Shown one piece after another: positions 57,310 through 64,000 of a stretch of 64,000 nt of DNA (positions are counted from its first letter, which is position 1; the number at the start of each line of letters is the position of its first letter). The stretch spans positions 54,019,902 through 54,083,901 of the forward strand of contig OZ038433.1 in NCBI GenBank assembly GCA_964036275.1, written 5' to 3'. The notes beneath the pieces were generated by a model. That model saw only the letters and a program-made list of their open reading frames with translations. It was not told the DNA's origin and ran no database searches. The translations under genes were made by a program, and so were the position numbers. The DNA is from Litoditis marina. Its lineage: Eukaryota > Nematoda > Chromadorea > Rhabditida > Rhabditidae.

Positions 57310-57480
57310 TTTAGAACTGAGAAACCCGTTCATCCGTGAAAAGAGCTACGTTCAAAATTTTTCGTGTTCAAAACCCACCCCGCATTTGATTGTCTACAGT
57401 AAATCGAGCGAAATCGCCTGGAATTTGATTTGTCTATAGATTAGCACGCGACTAAACTTGATTAAGTTTCACCTTGTTTA
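57310..57480. repeat. Direct repeat with 63845-64000
   Basis: Shared words in the same order: AAACCC(G/A)TTCAT(C/T)CGTGAAAAG, GTTCAAAACC(C/T)A(C/T)CCC, GATT(G/A)T, GACAGTAA / CTACAGTAA, CGCCTGGAATTTG / CGCGTGGAATTGG, GATTAAGTTTC / GATTAGGTTCC. Confidence 0.7.
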
Positions 57481-57724
57481 GTATCCGCCCCACGAACACA
57501 AATCTTATTTCATTGCTTGTTTAGACGGCTAGAGGTTCTGTTGAGTAGACTTCTCATTTGATAATTGTCATGAAACTTAACTATTGGGTCAATTGTAAAC
57601 TGTGCAATCAGACCCACTCAACGATACTTCATTGAAGTTTGAGTTTGAACTAGCAAGCACTGTCACGTGCAACAGCAACGTTGCGCGTGTTGCAAATGTT
57701 TCTCGTAAGCTAAAGTTGCCTATA

Positions 57725-57850
57725 CTATAAGTAAATTGAAAGTCACGTGAATTCATCATTCTAATGAGAAATCGTGCAGTTTTTCATTCCCCTTTTATGA
57801 GTTCTGCTGTGTTCAACATGTTTCACGTGACTGTGCAATTGATTGACAGT
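57725..57850. repeat. CACGTGA MITE, copy 4
   Basis: AAATTGAAAGTCACGTGAATTC ... GTTTCACGTGACTGTGCAATT, inverted ends. Confidence 0.8.
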
Positions 57851-58495
57851 ATACAGTAAGTATTGTCTGCTTCGTGAAGAAGATCACTATTAGATTTGTT
57901 CTGTATCACAGTTTTCGATGTTACTTTACAACTTCTTTCGAAAATACAAGACCTGACCATTTGACAGAATTGTGAAAGTAGCATTCTTTTTCTTTTCTAG
58001 AATACAATGCGTGGTATCATTCGTACAGGGAAATTACACGTTTTTTCATAGAATAGAAATAGGTCACTTGTACAATTTTTTTTTATTTCTTGGAACTCAT
58101 TTTCATATCGGCTTCTAGCTATAACTAAGAGGTGAAACATGTAACTGTCGTAGTGAGGGCAGTAATAGCTTTTCGAACGGTATTTACTTCACAACCAAAA
58201 CCACTTCGTTTTTCTTACTTTATGCAATTGCGAAACTTGTTTTGAAGCACTTTATGAAATTGTGATTGACGGTTAGAACCTACACCCACTATTAAAGATT
58301 ACAATTGCGACTATGTCTGTCAAAACATTGTGAATATTTGGTTTCCGGGTACAATTTCTCACAAGTACATGGTTTTCTCTTCGTTCAGTCTTGAAATATG
58401 GGTGGTGAAGAATGATTATTACTTTCGGGAACATGATCACTTTTAGTGACACCAATCCAATAACTTTTATTATCGTTCCAGAAATCTAAGAAGAA

Positions 58496-60813
58496 ATGAA
58501 TGTCAACCGATCTCTACCGGATTATTTCTCGGTCATTGAGAGTATTGTCAGTTATTCGTCTATGCTTTTCGTCATAATCACAGTTCCGCTATATATTTTT
58601 GTATTGTTCATAATGAGTACCTCAAAAAACTATGGAGGTAAACTATCAATTAATTCATTTACTTCGCGTGTATACGGAAGTAAACATAAATGACGGTAAA
58701 ATTTGAACAATTCTGCTGATTATCAAGCTCTATCCTTTTTCACGTATAGTGAGTGCCAAATTTATGAGTTTCTGTCTCTAGCCGGAACCGAACCTGCGAG
58801 CAAAAGATTCGTAGTAGGCCGCTAACCCCTACGCTATTAAAGCAGTTGACGGGCAAGCCTTAGATTTGAATACTTGTGGACGTACACAGTGGAAAGTAAG
58901 ATATATAGTACCCTCCCGCATTTCTGTTGGCAACGACTATAGTGCTCATAGAATTCGCTCAAAAGACAGGCAGCTACTTGTAAATTTGTTCCAACCTGCC
59001 GTGTTTGTAGTCGCTCCCTGTGTGCTGCTGTAGACATCATTTCTTAACCTTAAAGATCAAACTACAATCCCCTTTGAAAAATCGGTTCCAAATTCAAACC
59101 GGTTCCACTCATCCGATGAAAATTATTCCCAATTAGTTAGAGAAAAAAGGTTTTCGTGAAAATCAACCTCCACCTGTGTCCAGAATTTTACACATTAAAA
59201 CATTTCAGGCAAGTTCTTTCACATTTTCATGATTGGAGGAATTTTTGATATTTTATCGGTTTGTAATAACTACGGTGGATCGATATTTCCAGCGAAAGGG
59301 TGCGTACTATGTGGGGGAGTTATTGAGATTAGTAGTTTCCTATTTGACTAGTGATAAATTATTTCACAAACACAGAAAAAAAACACAGCTCTCGTGCTTG
59401 AAATTGAGATTCAGGCATGTTAGAAATATTGTATCCACGGTGAAATTTGAGCTGACATTTGAGCATGTTCTGACATTTGTAGTGAAGTTTCGAATAACAA
59501 ACCTCGATGGCTGAACTAAATAAAATCATCTGAAAAAATTCAACTGCGAAAACCTACAAAACAAAACACAAAACTTAAAAACAACTACAGAACTACAAAG
59601 ACACAAAACTACAAAACATGTACTGAACATTCATGATTTCCAGCTGGTTCACTGGCTTTTATCTTCGACACGAGAATGTGATCGGTCACGTGTTCCTGAT
59701 GTTCAGTTGGAGCTGTCGCTATATCCAGGGATTCACAGTGGCCCTATTGGCTTTGAATAGAACCACTGCCGTGTGTATTCCGGCCTACTACAAGAGAGTG
59801 AGTTTTGGTCGAACTATTAATTTATCAAGGAAATATGTGCTCAGTTAAAGTTGCCACTCAAAATCGTTTGGACTCTGATTCAAGACGATTTTGGTGTTGT
59901 TCTTAGAGGGTTGGGACCTTTCACTGAGCACATATTTCCATAATAACATCCAAAAAGTCTTAATGACAACACATATTTTTGTTTTGAATAAATATAACAC
60001 TAACATAGACATTTATCCATAACACAGTTATGATAAAATGATAGAAACAACAATAGAATACTAATTAGTATTATGATAAGTTCTCGTTAGAGTTGCCCAG
60101 ATACAGATGGCTACCTACGGTATACCTCATTTCATGATGTGCACAAACATACACCTTGCTATAGTGAGTGCCAAATTTATAAACTTATATCGCTCGCCGG
60201 AATCGAACCTGCGAGCAAAAAAACACTGCGCTATTAGAGCACATAATTGACAGGCTCCGAAATCGAACACATGTGTGCGTACACAGCGGAAAGTTAGATA
60301 CACAGTACCCTCTCGCCTTTCCGTTGGCGACGACTATAGGTGAATAGCAAATTCTTGAACCGAGCAAAGTTACGAAATCAAACATAAGTTCATTTGTTTT
60401 CAGTTTTGGCACTCCCGGAGAGCGAATATTGTTCATATTATCCAACTTGTACCAGGAATTGTTGCTAGCTGTTTCTTGATTAATCAGAAAGTGCATTGGA
60501 AGTTACAGGATGGCGGGTGAGATTTTTTTCGAGAGAATGCTATTGGAGCTACCTAATGTTTAGAGTACATAAAGTTATTTATAAAATCTGGATTCTATTT
60601 GTTCACTGCTCTCTGCTCAAATATAGAAATTCTGTTCTGCTTCGATTCTAAATGCTATCTTGCGTTCTTTTGTAGAAATATATTGATGAAGGTAGAAAGG
60701 CTGCGGTAGTACAAAATGCTTATCTTCAATTGTTAATTATGTTCGCACATATACTTGAGCGCGCTTCGTCGCTTCGTCGCTTCTAATTTTGTTCTTTGCT
60801 AACCAAATTAACA

Positions 60814-60897
<84 letters not shown>

Positions 60898-62921
60898 TCT
60901 CTCTCTCATACCATTTTATTCCAAAAAGTGCACTGTTTCCAAGAGAACATTTATAAACTGCTATCATTCGACGACATCTTCATAAACTACCTGTTTCGCT
61001 TTCAGTGACTTTTTTCCAGATACTATGTTGAATTCGATGACTACAGCTTCCGGGGCCAATTTTTTCAAGTTGCTTATGCTACAAACTCGCTCACGTTGTT
61101 GTCTATGATTATTTTGAATGGATTGACACTGAATCAACTCCGAAAAACCCGTAAAGTGAGTGAAAAACAGCAAATCATTCAAATACAATTAGCTCAACTA
61201 CTTCATCGAGCAACTATCGAAATAATAACAATTTAAATGAATGTCGCGACCATTTCAAGTAAAACCCTCAACTTAGCTTGCCATGTTTTTCTTAGTGTCC
61301 CACACATTGGTGTAAAGACTAATCTTGGAATTGCACAGATTTTCAAGGCACCATCTGCTTATCTTCAAGTTTGCGTGTTCGCGTATACATTCGAGCGCGC
61401 TTCAAATACAATTGTTATATAAAAATTACTATATAAAAACTATTTATATATAAATACAATTGTCGTTCCGGTAGCTCCAACAGAATGTTCATCAATGCTA
61501 TTATGCTAAATCTGTCGAGGGAGTTTTTTCGCGAGTAAATCAATGCGACTCTCCACCAACTTACCGCAAATAACTTATAACTTCACTGTTAGAAAACAAG
61601 CAAGATGTTAAGATATTAGGTGTATGATAAAAAGTTAAAATGCATTAAACAATGTTGATATATTCTTAGTTAAAATGAAAAAAGAAGAAGTCATGTTGTT
61701 GAAGTTGGATAAGTAAAGTGTTTTTGGTCAAATTGTGCATCGTTTCGCCTCCGAATCTCGACGATGCGGTTATAGTCACTTCTGTATTTGCATAGCAAAA
61801 GGAGCAACTAGTATTGACGATGTTGGAAATCACTTGGATGTTTCAGCTGCTGAATGGAGGAATGAAACAGCACGAGAGAAACTTGTTGATAGTGGCTTTG
61901 GCGACTTGTCTAGCAGAATTGTTCTTCTTCTCTTTTATCGTCTATGCCTTCGTTGTTGATCCATATATGAATACAAGGGTGAGCCGATTTGTACACTTTC
62001 GTCAAGTTGCGTTTTGGCGGACCGGGGTTTATTCTCGAACGAATAGAATATACTATTCGCTTTTATTCGCGATTGAACACGTGACCTCCACATAGTATGT
62101 GGCACTCCAAATGAATGAATGGAGAGAAAAGTGGAGAAGAAAAAGGGCAAGATTACTCTGTTTCAGGATGTGGTATAGTCTTCCATGCAATTGACTAGTG
62201 AAATGAGTTTGCTCCGTTTAAAACCACATCCTGAATACAACGAAGTGCATAATGACGTGAAACTTACATGGTTAGTACACGGTTGTTTTTCTCCCTTATA
62301 TGGTAAAAAATGAGGTTTTTTGTGTTTACAAAACGTGTTCCAGGTATTTTTCCTCTTCTACAATCTCAATATTGATGTGTATGGCAGTATTGGGCCGTGG
62401 TTGATGTTGGCTATTTCACCATACTTACGTACAACACTTATGAGAATAATATTGTGAGTTAGGTTTGCATGTTCAATAATTGCTGTAACATTGCGGAAGT
62501 GTTTCTTGGTCGAGTATAAATTTATTTACGGATTTATGTTCGAGCAATCACACTTTTCCACGTCTGCGCAATGATTGCGCCAAAATGCGAGGAAAAGTTC
62601 CTACGAAGTAACCTTATTAACATGTTTCGATGCCACTCAATAACGATTTGGTATATGGTATGGGCTGCCGCGTGAAATACATATGTTTGCCAATTAGAAT
62701 GAAGACTAAAACTAATTGAAACAAATAGGAGTTGTTTAAACAGTTTGAGCGTTATATCATTTGAAACGTATCGCTTTCGAATAGTTTTCAACCTCGAAAA
62801 TGTTTCAAAAATAAATCATATTTTCAGTTGCCGTAAGCCCGTTGTAAACCGACCAGTTGGCAGTTTTGCCGTTACAATATCGGTCGTTCCGCGCAACAAT
62901 TCTCCACGACCGTTGCTGTGA
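58496..62921 (+). CDS. Seven-helix chemoreceptor, probably serpentine class V (srv), 323 aa
   Basis: Eight exons in frame: 58496-58637, 59209-59299, 59644-59797, 60404-60516, 61020-61155, 61847-61978, 62344-62453, 62828-62921; 324 codons including the stop. One hydrophobic segment per exon 1-7: MLFVIITVPLYIFVLFIM, FFHIFMIGGIFDILS, VIGHVFLMFSW, VHIIQLVPGIVASCFLI, LTLLSMIILNGLTL, LLIVALATCLAELFFFSF, GSIGPWLMLAISPYLR. LLALNRTTAVCIPAYYKR then FW at the end of helix 3 is the NR-T-A-x-x-P-x-x-YK-x-x-W type motif I associate with nematode Srv/Srg-group receptors. A 30-residue basic cytoplasmic tail follows. These receptors sit in sensory cilia and detect small molecules. Reading through the GTGAGT donor after exon 7 would end at TGA 62455 without the tail. 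Class assignment among related serpentine families is by eye only. Confidence 0.87.
58745..58942 (-). mobile_element. TIR element carrying a tRNA-like module, copy 3
   Basis: TATAGTGAGTGCCA at the left, TTGGCAACGACTATAG at the right. The minus strand has AGGGGTTAGCGG (A-box decayed) and B-box GGTTCGGTTCC. Intron 1 of the chemoreceptor gene. Confidence 0.75.
59850..60000. repeat. AAAACCGTCTTGAATCAGGGTC family, copy with tail
   Basis: GTGCTCAGTTAAAG ... CTTTCACTGAGCAC inverted termini around AAATCGTTTGGACTCTGATTC, followed by the family tail AACATCCAAAAAGTCTTAATGAC. Chemoreceptor intron 3. Confidence 0.65.
60159..60339 (-). mobile_element. TIR element carrying a tRNA-like module, copy 4
   Basis: CTATAGTGAGTGCCA and TTGGCGACGACTATAG termini. 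The B-box GGTTCGATTCC is intact on the minus strand, while the A-box region is deleted compared with copy 1. Chemoreceptor intron 3. Confidence 0.75.
60818..60891. repeat. (CT)n microsatellite
   Basis: About 37 uninterrupted CT units in chemoreceptor intron 4. Confidence 0.97.
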
Positions 62922-62933
62922 TTCAATAATTAC

Positions 62934-62939
62934 AATAAA
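62934..62939 (+). terminator. Polyadenylation signal of the chemoreceptor gene
   Basis: AATAAA 13 bases after the TGA at 62919-62921, supporting exon 8 as the terminal exon. Confidence 0.65.
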
Positions 62940-63311
62940 ACATAATATAACAAATTTTGTTTTGTTCATTCCGTTTCGGTTCACCAAATACACACATGAA
63001 TTGCAAGCATTTGTTTATTTATCTTTCTCGAAAGTTGTTTTGAGAAGAGCGAATCATATAAACTACTATTCCTCAGAAGCACTATGAACACCTCGCCCGT
63101 GTGGTGTTCGAACAGAGTCATAATTCGTAATTTGTTAAACATGAACTAGAACCGGACAGGAAAAAACAGATTTTTGAGCTCGGTCATCTACTACCACTGT
63201 GAAACACTGTGATGGCATTACAAACTAGAAACATTAAACTTGAAAGTTGGACTAATAGTTAGGCAATTTGGACAAGAGAAACTGGATAAATATCGCCCAG
63301 ACAGCGGTATA

Positions 63312-63440
63312 CTGCTAGTCATTTGCACAGTCACGTGAAACATGTTAAACACAGAAGAACTCAGAAACGCGCAAGGACAAAGTGCACGATGCCTCATTAG
63401 AACGCTAACTTCACGTGACTATTCAACTAAATTCTATTGC
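63312..63440. repeat. CACGTGA MITE, copy 5
   Basis: ATTTGCACAGTCACGTGAAAC ... CTTCACGTGACTATTCAACT, inverted ends, interior AACTCAGAAACGCGCAAGG as in the other copies. Confidence 0.8.
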
Positions 63441-63844
63441 ACAATACATTGCGAAGAACGGCCAGCGCTTCTCAAACATTAGCCGAGTATGATAAGTGTG
63501 GCCACAACATGGTCAGAGACCGTATTCTGAGAAGATCCCGGGGTTTTCATCCCAATCTGTGTCTCTTTCACGGACGCTACGGTCTCGTGTTTAGCCGAGC
63601 TACCACATGATAATCTCAAAGAACAGTGAGCAAATCAACACAGAATTGAAGTAAGCTGGACGAGAATCCTACTATACCACCTGCTCGGGCCCACCTACCC
63701 TGAATACTTTACAACGTTGGAAAAACATCTTTCATATCCTTCCAGTACCGACTTCATTCATATAGTGTGTTCTGCAGTCTCTACGTCATAACGACAAGAT
63801 GAACAAACTATCGTCCTTCAATATTAGAAAGTGCGTTTACGGTC

Positions 63845-64000
63845 GGAAATAAAACCCATTCATTCGTGAAAAGTACCCGTCTTATCATCTATCTGTTCAA
63901 AACCTATCCCATAAATGATTATTGACAGTAACCCAAGCGAACTCGCGTGGAATTGGGTTTGTCTGATGCTTAATACTTGAGAAAGTTGATTAGGTTCCGT
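63845..64000. repeat. Second copy of the 57310-57480 direct repeat (cut by window end)
   Basis: Diverged but collinear with 57310-57480 over its whole visible length. The right end runs off the window. Confidence 0.7.

Larger units (their letters stand above)
55884..58495. promoter_or_regulatory. Intergenic between the spinster and chemoreceptor genes (divergent)
   Basis: About 2.6 kb that must hold promoters for both neighbours. Contents seen: a half repeat at 55930, a direct repeat at 57310-57480 (second copy at 63845-64000) and a CACGTGA MITE at 57725-57850. TTCCAG at 58481 precedes the chemoreceptor ATG by 14 bases, a likely trans-splice or 5'-UTR splice site. No exon chain was found; the longest open frame (56939-57256, minus) lacks recognisable features. 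Confidence 0.5.
62922..64000. other. Intergenic, right end of window
   Basis: Contains the chemoreceptor 3' UTR signal, a CACGTGA MITE (63312-63440) and the truncated direct repeat at 63845-64000. No exon chain recognised. Confidence 0.5.

Noticed and set aside
61735..61959. A 74-codon frame over a chemoreceptor exon
   Set aside because: It enters exon 61847-61978 in a frame that loses helix 6; the hydrophobic frame joins exons 5 and 7 in phase.

Overview
This is a nematode genomic window, most likely from Caenorhabditis or a close rhabditid relative. The evidence is: short exons with TTTCAG-type 3' splice sites; start codons lying 0-50 bases after such a site (spliced-leader type); a mitochondrial ribosomal protein gene packed directly upstream of an IL-17-receptor gene, a pairing I recall from C. 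elegans (mrps-16 / ilcr-1, cosmid F56D1, with a C2H2 gene nearby); and a nematode chemoreceptor gene. Introns are long and full of small inverted-repeat elements, so it is not C. elegans itself. I cannot name the species.

Layout: (1) 114-1178 (+), last two exons of a calmodulin-like EF-hand gene. (2) 2453-9604 (-), a ten-finger C2H2 zinc-finger protein. (3) 10529-18975 (-), an IL-17 receptor with signal peptide, ectodomain, one membrane helix and a SEFIR domain (ilcr-1-like). (4) 18994-20221 (-), mitochondrial ribosomal protein bS16m (mrps-16), only 18 nt upstream of gene 3. (5) 20993-25066 (+), a RanBP3-like Ran-binding protein with a tRNA-Leu(CAG) gene nested in intron 6. (6) 25067-31067, about 6 kb of intergenic sequence rich in repeats. 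(7) 31068-46049 (+), an EFHD/swiprosin gene with two start exons: a long 641-aa form and a compact 180-aa form. (8) 47114-55882 (-), a complete 487-aa spinster (SPNS/MFS) transporter. (9) 58496-62921 (+), a complete 323-aa seven-helix chemoreceptor, probably class srv. (10) 62922-64000, intergenic repeats.

Exon chains for genes 2, 4, 5, 7, 8 and 9 were assembled by eye and keep the reading frame throughout, with total coding length a multiple of three. Gene 3 has one unresolved N-terminal junction and one 20-nt exon inferred mainly from phase.

Functionally the genes are unrelated except for the mrps-16 / IL-17-receptor pair, which looks co-transcribed. The accessory content is at least ten families of short non-autonomous elements. 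One is a terminal-inverted-repeat element that carries a tRNA-like A-box/B-box module (four copies). There are also two near-perfect long inverted repeats in introns, GGCGCC-rich 139-bp tandem repeats, and three long CT microsatellites. I saw no CRISPR array, no virus and no intact transposase.
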